Shown one piece after another: positions 23,000 through 35,838 of a DNA stretch of 64,000 nt (position 1 is the first letter of the stretch; every line of letters begins with the position of its first letter). Position numbers and translations under genes: made by a program. Under the pieces are notes generated by a model. It saw only the letters and a program-made list of their open reading frames with translations, was not told where the DNA came from and did no database searches. Source of the stretch: an uncultured SAR324 cluster bacterium (GTDB taxonomy: Bacteria > SAR324 > NAC60-12); assembly GCA_905182865.1 (NCBI GenBank), contig CAJJCY010000004.1, forward strand, positions 744,001 through 808,000. The letters run 5' to 3'.

Positions 23000-24004
23000 T
23001 TACATTGCATTCCAGATTATGTGACTCCATGCGCCTTTAGGCTTTTTAGAGATCACAGGATCAGAATCAGATGACATCAGAACATCGACCGTGCGCCTAT
23101 AATCCGCTGGAATCAGGTAACCAATGCCCTGGGGCTGATTGCCAACCAATTTGCTTATTTCTCGCATCATCCGACGCTGATGTTTTTCTGTCTGTGCACC
23201 GGTATCGTCATTTTCCAGAATGATATCTGCTGCTTCATCAGGATGATCTGCTGCATACTTCCAACCTTTGATAGAAGCTTTGAGGAAGCGGGCCATTTTA
23301 CTGACGAAGGCCTTTTTTCTCAGATTTTTTTCCATTACATACAAACCGTCTTCCAAGGTAGAAACACCTTGATCTTCATATTTGTAGACCACTAATTCTG
23401 ATGGACTGAGGCCTGCATCAATAACTTGCCAGTATTCGTTGTAGGTCATGGTAGAAACGCATTCTGCCTGCTTCTGCAGAATTGGATCCACGTTGAAACC
23501 CTGCTTCATGACAGTCACTCCGTTTGAACCGCCGGTGGTAGGAATTCCCAATTTGCTCATCCAGCTCAGGAAAGGATATTCGTTTCCGCCAAACCAGACG
23601 CCCAACGTTTTCCCTCGAAAATCGGAAGGAGATTTGATCCCGCTGTCTTTGCGGCAAGTGAGCATCAATCCAGATTTTTTGAAAATTTGGGCAATGTTCA
23701 CCAGAGCCACACCTTTTTCACGAGATGCCAATGCTGAAGGCATCCAATCAACGATCACATCAGCTCCTCCTCCAGCTATTACCTGAGGCGTCGCTATGTC
23801 TGGTCCACCCGGCTTGATGGTCACATCCAGCCCTTCTGCTTGATAGTAACCCTTGTCCTGGGCTACATAGTAACCTGCAAACTGAGCCTGTGTGACCCAC
23901 TTCAACTGAATCGTTACTTTTTCTGCTGCTTGTGTGGAAAATGCCAACCCGACTGTCAGCAACACCATCACTACTTTTTTTATTATACTCATAATTTTCT
24001 CCAT
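23000..24004 (-). CDS. ABC transporter substrate-binding protein, NMT1/THI5-like
   Basis: Signal peptide; VTIQLKWVTQAQFAGYYVAQDKGYYQAEGLDVTIKPGGPDI. Confidence 0.93.
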   Translation of the reverse strand: MEKIMSIIKKVVMVLLTVGLAFSTQAAEKVTIQLKWVTQAQFAGYYVAQDKGYYQAEGLDVTIKPGGPDIATPQVIAGGGADVIVDWMPSALASREKGVALVNIAQIFKKSGLMLTCRKDSGIKSPSDFRGKTLGVWFGGNEYPFLSWMSKLGIPTTGGSNGVTVMKQGFNVDPILQKQAECVSTMTYNEYWQVIDAGLSPSELVVYKYEDQGVSTLEDGLYVMEKNLRKKAFVSKMARFLKASIKGWKYAADHPDEAADIILENDDTGAQTEKHQRRMMREISKLVGNQPQGIGYLIPADYRRTVDVLMSSDSDPVISKKPKGAWSHIIWNAM

Positions 24005-24047
24005 TCGAGATTAAAATTAAGTCAGCTTTTTGTTTGCAACAAGCAAG

Positions 24048-25163
24048 TTAGCTGACCCTGAAAGATGGGTGCCATCCTGTAAACTGCCGTTCCAAAAAAG
24101 CCAGCAAGGCATAGAACAACGACCCGGACAATGCTGCTACCGCAATGGATGCCCATACGACGTCAACATTCAATCGACCGATTTCGACAGAAATACGAAA
24201 TCCCATTCCTACAATCGGTGTACCGAAGAACTCCGCCACTATGGCACCAATAAGCGCCAAAGTAGAGTTGATCTTCAATGCGTTAAAAATAAAAGGCAGT
24301 GCGTTCGGAAGACGTACCTTAAGAAGCATCTGCCAGTAGTCTGCTGCATAAGAGTGCATTAAGTCAAGCTCCATTCGATCCGTGGACTTTAATCCTGTAA
24401 GAGTATTCACCAGCATCGGGAAAAAGGTCATCATAACCACAACCGCAGCTTTGGACTGCCAGTCAAACCCAAACCACATAACCATGATTGGAGCTACCCC
24501 AACGATGGGCAGAGCACTCGCCAGATTCCCCAGTGGAAGCAGGCCCCGCTGTAAAAAAGGAACTTTATCAACCAAAACTGCAACCACAAATCCGGAGACA
24601 CAACCCATGAAAAAACCGGCTAGCACTGCTTTCAAAAATGTCTGCTGAAAATCAGCCCAGAGCATTTCCAGTGAGTTAGTAAAAGCAACTCCGATCAAGG
24701 ACGGTGCCGGCAGCAAAACCTGTGGTACCTCGAAACCTATCGTCAACATTTCCCACAAATAAAGCAGCATCCCTCCAAATAATAATGGAACGAGTAAATT
24801 TATGACAATTCCAGTTTTTTTATTGAGTTTGGTTTCCACCCTCGACCAGAATCCCATTACCTCCCACATCAGACCTACCAGCGTCACAACATAAAGCCAA
24901 ATGCCCCAAGTTGTACCCGAATCTGCAGAATGCACACTGTTTAATGTCGCAATGCATCCGGATGCAACCACGAGAGTTATCACAATTTTACCTGGCATCA
25001 GCACGATTACCCTTTTGCGAAAAAGGGCTGCTGCAGATCCGATCAGCGGCATCAGCGCAAACAGCACAGTATTCTCTCCAAGCGACATCCAGTCCCTGGA
25101 AAACAGAAACTGAATTGCAAAACAGATTATAAATAACCAGTAGAAAATTCCGGAAGTTTTCAT
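24048..25163 (-). CDS. ABC transporter permease
   Basis: BPD-type permease segment LPIVGVAPIMVMWFGFDWQSKAAVVVMMTFFPMLVNTLTGL; start at MKTSGIFYW overlaps the stop of the upstream permease gene. Confidence 0.9.
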   Translation of the reverse strand: MKTSGIFYWLFIICFAIQFLFSRDWMSLGENTVLFALMPLIGSAAALFRKRVIVLMPGKIVITLVVASGCIATLNSVHSADSGTTWGIWLYVVTLVGLMWEVMGFWSRVETKLNKKTGIVINLLVPLLFGGMLLYLWEMLTIGFEVPQVLLPAPSLIGVAFTNSLEMLWADFQQTFLKAVLAGFFMGCVSGFVVAVLVDKVPFLQRGLLPLGNLASALPIVGVAPIMVMWFGFDWQSKAAVVVMMTFFPMLVNTLTGLKSTDRMELDLMHSYAADYWQMLLKVRLPNALPFIFNALKINSTLALIGAIVAEFFGTPIVGMGFRISVEIGRLNVDVVWASIAVAALSGSLFYALLAFLERQFTGWHPSFRVS

Positions 25164-26038
25164 GCCTGTACTCCCATTCTTTTTTGGACTTTGCTCTCCA
25201 TGACAGTCATCAGAAAAACGAATGACCCCGCGATAATCGAGGCTACAAACAATGCACTCCAAATTTGTATTGTCTGTCCGTAATAAGAACCAGTCAATAA
25301 TCTTGCACCCAAACCGGCTCTTGCTCCAGCCGGCAATTCTCCCACTATCGCTCCTACCAAACTGATGGCTATAGAAACCTTGAAACTTGCAAACAAAAAA
25401 GGAGTCGAGGTGGGCCAGCGTAATTTATAAAATGTTTGAGATTTAGATGCATTGTAAGTTTTCATCAAATCCAGATGCATTGGATCAGGTGAACGCAGGC
25501 CCTTGACCATACCGATTGCAATTGGAAAAAAACAAAGGTAGGCAGAAATAATTGCTTTGGGAAAAAGTCCTGTTACACCAACGGCTCCCAAAACAACTAT
25601 AACCATCGGTGCAATTGCCAAAATCGGTATTGTCTGCGACGCAATTATCCAGGGTAAAATACTTTTGTTGAGTGTTGGTACGTGCACAATTCCTACTGCC
25701 AGCAAAATACCTAAAACTGCTCCCATTGCAAAACCAACCAGGGTTGACGAAATTGTCACCCATCCATGATAAACCAGGCTGCGCTTGGAATTTATTTTGT
25801 AACCAAAAATCGACTTCTTCATGTCGAGCATAATTTGATGCGGTGCAGGCATAATCGGACGTTTCATGGCCCATGAATCTTCAACCAGTTTGGTGAAATT
25901 CCAATCAATTTTTTTTCGATCATATTTATCTATCAAAACATCAGAATTGAGATAAACTGCTGCTCCATACCAAATGACAGTGGTGAAGGCAAGCACGGCT
26001 GCAATCGAAAAAAAAGATGAGGAACGAAGCCAATTCAT
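25160..26038 (-). CDS. ABC transporter permease
   Basis: IPILAIAPMVIVVLGAVGVTGLFPKAIISAYLCFFPIAIGMVKGL. Confidence 0.92.
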   Translation of the reverse strand: MNWLRSSSFFSIAAVLAFTTVIWYGAAVYLNSDVLIDKYDRKKIDWNFTKLVEDSWAMKRPIMPAPHQIMLDMKKSIFGYKINSKRSLVYHGWVTISSTLVGFAMGAVLGILLAVGIVHVPTLNKSILPWIIASQTIPILAIAPMVIVVLGAVGVTGLFPKAIISAYLCFFPIAIGMVKGLRSPDPMHLDLMKTYNASKSQTFYKLRWPTSTPFLFASFKVSIAISLVGAIVGELPAGARAGLGARLLTGSYYGQTIQIWSALFVASIIAGSFVFLMTVMESKVQKRMGVQA

Positions 26039-26047
26039 AACATCTGG

Positions 26048-28275
<2,228 letters not shown>

Positions 28276-28304
28276 TTATATTTAGTATTTTATATTCTAC
28301 AGAT

Positions 28305-29579
28305 TTAATTCTCTTCCACTCTCATCGGATTATTCTCATGGGTTGTCCAGTTCTGATATTCAGTTCCTGAATCAACTCGTTCCATGGTGATGCAGTCCGG
28401 TACAGGACAGGCAAACATACAAAGATTGCAACCAACACATTCTTTGTCAATGACCTCAAATCGTCGATCACCATTTTCTTTTATTATACGAATGGCCTGG
28501 TGCGAAGCGTCCTCACAAGAAATATGACATAATCCACAATGGATGCAAGTCGATTCGTCAATGCGGGCTTTGATGTCGTATTTCAGGTTCAGAAATTGCC
28601 ACTCAGTCACATTTGGAACAGCAATGCCCCTGAAATCCTCCAACGTCTCATAGCCCTTTTCGTCCATCCAGTTATTCAGTCCGTCAATCATGTCATCCAC
28701 TATTTTAAAACCATAGTGCATGACTGCAGTACAAACCTGCACACCAGCAGCTCCCATTGCGATAAATTCGGCGGCATCACGCCAGTTTGATATTCCTCCG
28801 ATGGCTGAGATTGGTAAATTTTTCGTTTCCGTAGCTTTGGCAATTTCTGTCACCATGTGCAAAGCTATTGGTTTGACTGCCGGTCCACAATATCCTCCAT
28901 GAGAGCCTTTTCCGTCAATAGTCGGTTCGGGAGCCATCAAATCCAGATCAACGGAAACAATAGAATTGACAGTGTTGATTAAAGCTACTCCATCACCTCC
29001 CCCAGCTTTTGCAGCGTTTGCCGCATGGCAGATATCCGCAACATTTGGTGTCAGCTTGACCAGGCACGGTAAGTCTGTACACTCCTTAACCCAGCGGGTA
29101 ACCATTTCAATGTACTCCGGAACTTGGCCGACAGCAGAACCCATTCCCCGTTCAGACATTCCGTGTGGGCAGCCAAAATTCAGTTCTACTCCGTCACATC
29201 CGGTGTCCTCTATTTTATTAATGATGAACTGCCAGTCTTTTTCAGTGCATGGAACCATCAGTGAAACAACAACTGCTCGATCAGGCCAGTCTTTTTTGAT
29301 TTTCTTGATGTCCTGAAGATTGTCTTCAAGCGGACGGTCAGTAATCAATTCAACGTTGTTAAATCCCATCATGCGTTGACCGTTATAGTGCACCGCACCA
29401 TAACGTGAACTGACATTAACGATGGGAGGATCTATTCCCAAAGTTTTCCAAACCACTCCGCCCCATCCCGCACGGAAAGCACGTTCAACATTGTACAATT
29501 TGTCTGTGGGTGGAGCCGAGGCTAGCCAAAATGGATTTGGGGCCTTGATACCGGCAACATTGCAACTTAAATCAGCCAT
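28305..29579 (-). CDS. preA: NAD-dependent dihydropyrimidine dehydrogenase subunit PreA
   Basis: NPFWLASAPPTDKLYNVERAFRAGWGGVVWKTLG; C-terminal 2x[4Fe-4S] CIHCGLCHISCEDASHQAI and CVGCNLCMFACPVPDCITME. Confidence 0.95.
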   Translation of the reverse strand: MADLSCNVAGIKAPNPFWLASAPPTDKLYNVERAFRAGWGGVVWKTLGIDPPIVNVSSRYGAVHYNGQRMMGFNNVELITDRPLEDNLQDIKKIKKDWPDRAVVVSLMVPCTEKDWQFIINKIEDTGCDGVELNFGCPHGMSERGMGSAVGQVPEYIEMVTRWVKECTDLPCLVKLTPNVADICHAANAAKAGGGDGVALINTVNSIVSVDLDLMAPEPTIDGKGSHGGYCGPAVKPIALHMVTEIAKATETKNLPISAIGGISNWRDAAEFIAMGAAGVQVCTAVMHYGFKIVDDMIDGLNNWMDEKGYETLEDFRGIAVPNVTEWQFLNLKYDIKARIDESTCIHCGLCHISCEDASHQAIRIIKENGDRRFEVIDKECVGCNLCMFACPVPDCITMERVDSGTEYQNWTTHENNPMRVEEN

Positions 29580-29611
29580 GATTGTTTTTTATATTATTGA
29601 TTTCAGATTGA

Positions 29612-30949
29612 TTATTTTAATCTTCTGTGAATAGAGAGTGCGGCCTGCTTACCGTCTTCCACGGATTGTACAGTTAAATCCTCTCCGGAACCCACACAAT
29701 CTCCTCCGGCCCAGACGCCTGGTAGAGACGTTTCAAATTCCAGGTTGACGTTTATTTTTCCACCTTCAATTGCAGGCATTTCCGAACCAGAAAAAACTGA
29801 GTCTTCCAATAACTGACCGATAGCCTTAAAAACAACATCAGCCTCCATATGACGAAACTCTCCTGTTCCTCTTAGTTTCCCTTCCGGGTTCAGTTCCATG
29901 CACTCAAACTCAATTCCGGTAACATGTCCATTTTCTGACCGCAAACTTTTTGGAGCAACCCAATGTTTTACGCGGACTCCGTTGGTTTGTGCAAACTCCT
30001 GTTCTTTCCAGGTGGCATTCATTTGTTCCGGCCCTCGTCGATAGGCCAGTGTTACATCTTCAGCACCAAGTTTTTTGGACTGCACCGCAATGTCAATTGC
30101 GGTACTTCCGCCACCGATCACTATTACACGCCGACCGACTGATAATTCTGCAAGATTTACGGATTGACGCAGCTCTAAAATAGTGTCGACCGCATCGTAA
30201 ACTCCAGCTATTTCTTCACTTTCCAAACCGAGTGAATTGACATCTCCTAAACCGACACTCAAAAATACTGCGTCAAATTCTTGACGGAGATCTTCCAGTT
30301 TCACATCCTGCCCCAATCGCTGATTCGTACGGATTTCTATCCCGCCGATCTTTAAAATAAAATCAACTTCACGCTGAGCAAAATCATTAACAGTTTTATA
30401 AGCCGCTATTCCGTATTCATTCAGACCGCTCAATTTTTCACGTGCTTCAAAGACTACTGCGTGATGGCCTAATACTGCAAGACGGTGTGCACACGAAAGT
30501 CCTGCGGGACCACCGCCGACAACCGCGATTTTTTTACCGCTTGATTCAGCTCTTTCAAAAAATGTTTCACTGGTTTCCAGATAACTGTCTGTCGCATAAC
30601 GCTGCAGTTCACCGATACGTACCGGCTGATGGTCCTGAGTTTCTCTGACACATGCCCCCTCACAAAGAGTTTCTGTTGGACAAACGCGGGCGCACATTCC
30701 ACCCATTATGTTTTGTGAAAAAATGTCTCTTGCAGATCCTTTCAGGTTGCCTGTAGATATTTTACGGATAAAATTTGGTATGTCGATAGCGGTGGGGCAT
30801 GCATCAATACATGGTGCGTCAAAACAAAAATAACAGCGGTTTGCCTCAACAATCGCATTTCCGGAATTCAAAGGTGGATGAGCATCGGAAAAATTTTCGG
30901 AAAGCTGTTCCTGTGATAAGCGTCCGGCCTGAACGTCGATAGTGGTCAT
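29612..30949 (-). CDS. preT: NAD-dependent dihydropyrimidine dehydrogenase subunit PreT
   Basis: CYFCFDAPCIDACPTAIDIPNFIRKISTGN, VVGGGPAGLSCAHRLAVLGH; start taken at MTTIDVQAG. Confidence 0.93.
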   Translation of the reverse strand: MTTIDVQAGRLSQEQLSENFSDAHPPLNSGNAIVEANRCYFCFDAPCIDACPTAIDIPNFIRKISTGNLKGSARDIFSQNIMGGMCARVCPTETLCEGACVRETQDHQPVRIGELQRYATDSYLETSETFFERAESSGKKIAVVGGGPAGLSCAHRLAVLGHHAVVFEAREKLSGLNEYGIAAYKTVNDFAQREVDFILKIGGIEIRTNQRLGQDVKLEDLRQEFDAVFLSVGLGDVNSLGLESEEIAGVYDAVDTILELRQSVNLAELSVGRRVIVIGGGSTAIDIAVQSKKLGAEDVTLAYRRGPEQMNATWKEQEFAQTNGVRVKHWVAPKSLRSENGHVTGIEFECMELNPEGKLRGTGEFRHMEADVVFKAIGQLLEDSVFSGSEMPAIEGGKINVNLEFETSLPGVWAGGDCVGSGEDLTVQSVEDGKQAALSIHRRLK

Positions 30950-31009
30950 GGTTTTTTTCAGCGTTTTCGGCGGTAATCTTTGAACAAATAACACCACCAG
31001 TTGAAACAA

Positions 31010-31873
31010 TTATTGCAGTGCAGTTAAATCTCCATAAATCTCCGGACGACGGTCACGGAAAAATTGCCATAGGTTGCGAATTTCTCTGACTGCATCCATA
31101 TCCATGTCATGAATCAGCAAACCATCAGTCTTATCATCCAACTGTGCTTCAATTTTACCTCGTGGATTTACTATGTAGCTTGAGCCATAAAACGTACCAA
31201 TATTCCAGGGTTCTTCGGTACCAATTCGATTGATAGCACCAATGTAGCAGCCATTAGCTGCAGCTGAGGCCGGTTGTTCCAGTTCCCATAAATATTGAGA
31301 TAGTCCTGCAACCGTAGCGGAAGGATTAACAATATACTCTGCACCGTTCAAAGCCAGAGCCCGCCAACCTTCAGGGAAATGCCTGTCGTAACAAATATAC
31401 ACTCCAAGTTTACAGTAAGCAGTTTCAAAAACAGGATAGCCTAAATTCCCAGGTTTGAAGAAAAATTTTTCATAAAAACCTGCAACCTGTGGAATATGTG
31501 ATTTGCGGTACTTACCCAGATATTTACCGTCTGCATCTATTACTGCTGCTGTGTTATAATAAACACCTGTCATTTCCTCTTCATAGATGGGAACGACAAT
31601 CACCATGTTGTACTTTTTTGCATATTCCTGCATAAGTTTCGTAGTTGGTCCTTCTGGTATTTTTTCAACAGCTGCATACCATTTTGTATCCTGGCTGGGA
31701 CAAAAATATGGTTGTGTAAAGACCTCCTGCATGCAGAGCACCTGAACCCCTTTTTCTCCTGCCTCTTCAATATAAGGAATATGTGCTTCAATCATTATTT
31801 TGGTAATTTCTTCTGGGGCCATGGATGTATCCCCTTTGAGGGCCATTTGAATCAACCCGCTGCGAACTTTCAT
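31010..31873 (-). CDS. Beta-ureidopropionase / N-carbamoyl-amino-acid amidohydrolase (nitrilase superfamily)
   Basis: KLGVYICYDRHFPEGWRALALNGAEYIVNPSATVAGLSQYLWELEQPASAAANGCYIGAINRIGTE; clustered with preT/preA/hydA. Confidence 0.9.
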   Translation of the reverse strand: MKVRSGLIQMALKGDTSMAPEEITKIMIEAHIPYIEEAGEKGVQVLCMQEVFTQPYFCPSQDTKWYAAVEKIPEGPTTKLMQEYAKKYNMVIVVPIYEEEMTGVYYNTAAVIDADGKYLGKYRKSHIPQVAGFYEKFFFKPGNLGYPVFETAYCKLGVYICYDRHFPEGWRALALNGAEYIVNPSATVAGLSQYLWELEQPASAAANGCYIGAINRIGTEEPWNIGTFYGSSYIVNPRGKIEAQLDDKTDGLLIHDMDMDAVREIRNLWQFFRDRRPEIYGDLTALQ

Positions 31874-32139
31874 TTTTTTCTCCTTGCAACTATCGAATGT
31901 GGAAGCTACCCCTGCAGGACGACATTCATCTTCCTGATTCTTCCTGTAATTAAATTTGTTTCTTAAAGGTGAAAATTATATAAGTTGATACAAGGCTCGT
32001 CAAGTCTTTTTCATGTTTTAAACTCCAAATCAGTCTAAAATACTTCCCGAGTTTTTTTATTTTTACTTGTCAACAATTAATTGATGTGTTAGTTTCTTAA
32101 GTATTATTACAGACATTAAACTTATGATTCGGCAAGATA

Positions 32140-33045
32140 ATGAATGGAAAAACTATTGTAGCCAACATTTATCCATCTCTCAATTTCAGTAAGATCAGAG
32201 ATTATATTACCTTAACAAAACCAAGGTTACTGTCCAGTGTACTGTTAAGCACTGTACTGGGTTATATTCTTCCAGTGGACACTTCAGCTGGGGTCTTTCC
32301 GCTGCTATATCTTCTGTTAGGTACTGCAATGATTGGCGCAGGTGCACATACACTTAATCAATGGCAGGAACAAATTCCTGACTCGAAGATGAGAAGGACA
32401 AAGAATCGGCCTTTACCGACGGGAAGACTAAGTGGGAATGAAGCTTTGGCTTTTGGCATTATTATTTCGGTCTCCGGTTTCACTACATTATGGCTTAGTC
32501 TAAATATACTTACTGCTGCTCTTGGATTACTGACCCTCTTTTCTTACATTCTGATCTATACACCTCTAAAACGGAAATCAGTCAGTAACACCTGGTTTGG
32601 AGGAATAACTGGTGCATTACCTCCGGTGATGGGCTGGACAGCGGCTAGAGGCACGTTGGACTGGGAAGTCCTGCCAATTTTTGCCCTGCTTTATTTTTGG
32701 CAGCTTCCACATTTTTTTGCAATTGCCTGGATGTATCGTGATGACTACCGCAGAGGCGGTTTCAAAATGCTTTCACTTGAGGATCCAACAGGTAAAAAAA
32801 CCAGTGTTCAAATGCTGTTCTACGGCGGTTTGCTTTTTATTTCCAGCATTGCTGTTTTTATTATCGGCCAGTTAAGCCTCGTTTATCTGGTAAGTGCATT
32901 TTTACTGGGGCTGGGATTTTTAGCAGTAATTTCTTTATTTTTTCGAAAAAGCAGTAGTGAGAATGCACGTAAAGTGTTTCTTGCGTCCATTATTTACTTG
33001 CCAGTCTTGAGCAGTATTATTATTCTGGATATGTTTATTTATTAA
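32140..33045 (+). CDS. ctaB: Protoheme IX farnesyltransferase (heme O synthase)
   Basis: YITLTKPRLLSSVLLSTVLGY, NQWQEQIPDSKMRRTKNRPLPTGRLS, YFWQLPHFFAIAWMYRDDYRRGGFKML. Confidence 0.95.
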   Translation: MNGKTIVANIYPSLNFSKIRDYITLTKPRLLSSVLLSTVLGYILPVDTSAGVFPLLYLLLGTAMIGAGAHTLNQWQEQIPDSKMRRTKNRPLPTGRLSGNEALAFGIIISVSGFTTLWLSLNILTAALGLLTLFSYILIYTPLKRKSVSNTWFGGITGALPPVMGWTAARGTLDWEVLPIFALLYFWQLPHFFAIAWMYRDDYRRGGFKMLSLEDPTGKKTSVQMLFYGGLLFISSIAVFIIGQLSLVYLVSAFLLGLGFLAVISLFFRKSSSENARKVFLASIIYLPVLSSIIILDMFIY

Positions 33046-33085
33046 TTTGTCAAGGAGTATTTATGGAGAAAAATGATTCGGATGC

Positions 33086-33169
33086 ATGGGCATTAAGAGT
33101 ATTTTATTTGTATTCACTGGAAGTGTATTGTTTATGCTTGCTGTCTACATTTTTGCGTTTAATTCCTGA
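33086..33169 (+). CDS. Candidate 27-aa single-TM peptide between ctaB and coxB (or 3' part of a frameshifted ORF starting at 33063)
   Basis: Read by eye: MGIKSILFVFTGSVLFMLAVYIFAFNS*; AAGGAG Shine-Dalgarno-like site upstream of the ATG at 33063. Confidence 0.45.
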   Translation: MGIKSILFVFTGSVLFMLAVYIFAFNS

Positions 33170-33247
33170 TAACCTTTAACATTGCTGAATTAATTCTATG
33201 TATTTATTTGTTGAAAAGCAGTTAACGATGTATTAGAGAAAACTTAG

Positions 33248-34027
33248 ATGATTGAATATTTTATACACAGTGCGTCCTCATTTTCAGGGGATATAGACAA
33301 CCTCTTTTTTGTGATTACTTTGATCATAGGATTTTGGTTTATTCTTGTATTTGGCGCACTTGTTTATTTTATACTCAGATTTCGCAGGAAAGACGGTGTA
33401 AAGGCCCAGTACATAACCGGTGAGAAGCACAGTGAAACAAAATGGACTCATTATCCTCACTATGCAGTGATAGCTATGGATGTGGTCATAATTGCCGCTA
33501 ATATCATAGTTTGGGTAAACATAAAACAGACTTTGCCTCCTAAAGACAACCTTATCAGAGTCATCGGGCAACAATGGAGTTGGTCCTTTGTTGATGCAGG
33601 CCAGGATGGGGTCTTGGATACTGCTGATGATATTACTACAGTTAATGATCTGCATGTAAAAGTGGATGAAACATATCACTTTGAATTACAGTCTCGTGAT
33701 GTGCTTCATAACTTTTCTGTTCCAGCCTTTCGATTGAGACAAGATGCTGTGCCTGGTCGTACAATTAGTGGTTGGTTTAAGCCGACAATTACCGGTTCTT
33801 TTGATATACAATGCGCTGAAATGTGTGGATATGGTCACGGAATAATGGGGGCAGCAATTACAGTTCATTCTGAAGAAAGCTATACTACAACTATTGCTCA
33901 GATTAAAAGTGGTACCTATGAGAGTCATTTTCAAAAGCGTAAAGGAACCAAGACAGCATCCCCAATTAACACCTCTCAAGTTGAGGAGAAAGACTCCTTC
34001 GCAGAGCTTTTAGCCAGTATTTTTTAG
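33248..34027 (+). CDS. coxB: Cytochrome c oxidase subunit II
   Basis: CuA motif CAEMCGYGHGIM; two N-terminal TM helices. Confidence 0.94.
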   Translation: MIEYFIHSASSFSGDIDNLFFVITLIIGFWFILVFGALVYFILRFRRKDGVKAQYITGEKHSETKWTHYPHYAVIAMDVVIIAANIIVWVNIKQTLPPKDNLIRVIGQQWSWSFVDAGQDGVLDTADDITTVNDLHVKVDETYHFELQSRDVLHNFSVPAFRLRQDAVPGRTISGWFKPTITGSFDIQCAEMCGYGHGIMGAAITVHSEESYTTTIAQIKSGTYESHFQKRKGTKTASPINTSQVEEKDSFAELLASIF

Positions 34028-34033
34028 TATTAA

Positions 34034-35769
34034 TTTGTTGAAGAGAATAAAATTGAATTAACTGCAAATATAAAATTAGAACCTAATATACAGCAACATG
34101 AAGAATTAAGTTTTTTATACAAATATATTCTCCCTTTAGATCATAAAATAATTGGCATGCAATACATATTCACTGGATTGATCATGGCAATTATCGGTGG
34201 TTATTTTGCTTATGCTTTCCGGATGCAACTTGCCTTTCCAGGAGAAGTAGTTCCTTTCTATGGCCTGGTCGGACCGGGTGAATATAACATGTTGGTTACA
34301 AATCACGGAACCATCATGATTTTTTGGGTTGCTATGCCAGTGCTGATTGCGGGATTCGGTAACTATATTATCCCGTTGATGATCGGTTGTGATGATATGG
34401 TTTTTCCAAGATTGAACCGCTTGTCGTTTCAAATTTTTTTAGTCAGCGCTCTGGTTTTGATCCTATCTTTTTTTGTTAGAGGAGGGGGTTTTGGTGGAGC
34501 ATGGACTTCATACCCTCCTCTTTCTTCAGTAGCTGAATACAGTCTCACTGACTGGGGAGCTTCTTTATGGATTTTGGCTGTTGCTTTGGAGTTTGTGTCA
34601 TTTTTGTTAGGTGGAATAAATTTTATCACAACCACAATGAACGCACGTGCTCCGGGAATGAAAATGATGGACATTCCAATTGCTGTCTGGTTTATAGTTC
34701 TTGCAGTTATTTTGTTTATGGCGTCTGTTGGGCCACTGTTTGCTGGAGCTATTATGTTGTTCATGGATCAAAGAATTGGTACGACATTCTTCCTTCCGTC
34801 CGGTGGTGGTGATCCGTTACTTTGGCAACATTTGTTCTGGTTCTTTGGACATCCAGAAGTATATGTTGTACTGCTGCCGACCATGGGTATAGTTGCGGAT
34901 ATTATCACAGTTTTCTCCAGAAAAAACCTCTATTTGGATATGCCTCTATGGTATATGCAACAGCTTCAATTGCTTTCTTATCATTTATAGTTTGGGCACA
35001 TCATCAATTTATTGCAGGAATTGACCCTCGTGTGGCTAATGTTTTTGTTGTAACTACTGTTTTGATTTCAATTCCTCTTGCGGAAATGATGTTTAGCTAT
35101 ATTGCCACTCTGTACGGAGGTTCTATTGAATTTAAAACACCAATGCTCTGGGCTTTGAGCTTTTTAGCAGCATTTTTAATTGGTGGTGTTACGGGAATTT
35201 ATTTAGGAGCAAGTGCCCTGGATATATATTTTCATGATTCATATTTTGTGCTGGCCCACTTCCATTATACTTTTTTCCCAATCACTATTATAGGCATGTT
35301 TGCCGCACTCACTTATTGGTTCCCAAAAATGTTTGGTCGTATGATGAATGAAACCCTAGGCAAAATTCATTTTTGGGGAACTTTTATTCCATTTAACTGT
35401 ATTTTTCTGCCATTATTCCTACTTGGTTTGGCTGGACAAAATCGTAGGGTATACAATTTCCAAAACTATCCCGACTTAGCAAGACAAGAGTTACAAGATA
35501 TCAGAATATTTGCAACAGTTAGTTTAATAGTTTTGTTACTATTTCAATTTGTCTTCATTTATAATTTTTTCGTCAGCATGTTCAAAGGTGAAAAGGCTCC
35601 AAATAATCCATGGAATGCCAATACTCTCGAATGGAGTATTCCTTCCCCACCACCTCATGGTAATTTCAAGTCTTTTCCAACAGTTTACCGTGGAGCTTAT
35701 GAATATAGTGTGCCTGGTCGTGAAATGGATTACTGGCCTCAAAATGAACCACCTGAAGGAAACAAATAA
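34034..35769 (+). CDS. coxA: Cytochrome c oxidase subunit I (one frameshift at an A-run near 34920)
   Basis: LDHKIIGMQYIFTGLIMAIIGG, HGTIMIFW, FFGHPEVYVVLLP, WAHHQFIAGIDP, LAHFHY; ORFs 34157-34990 and 34822-35769 join at SRK(K)PLFGYAS; start codon unclear. Confidence 0.92.
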
Positions 35770-35838
35770 TTCTTTAAAATTTAAAAAAGAGCAAAAGATG
35801 CTTTATTTATATTGCTAACTACAAAAAAGGATTTAACA

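Noticed and set aside
34429-34764. Antisense ORF over coxA (and similar antisense ORFs in ligA, preA, mpl, acyl-CoA ligase)
   Set aside because: Composition is a shadow of the strongly conserved opposite-strand gene; no independent start or RBS evidence.
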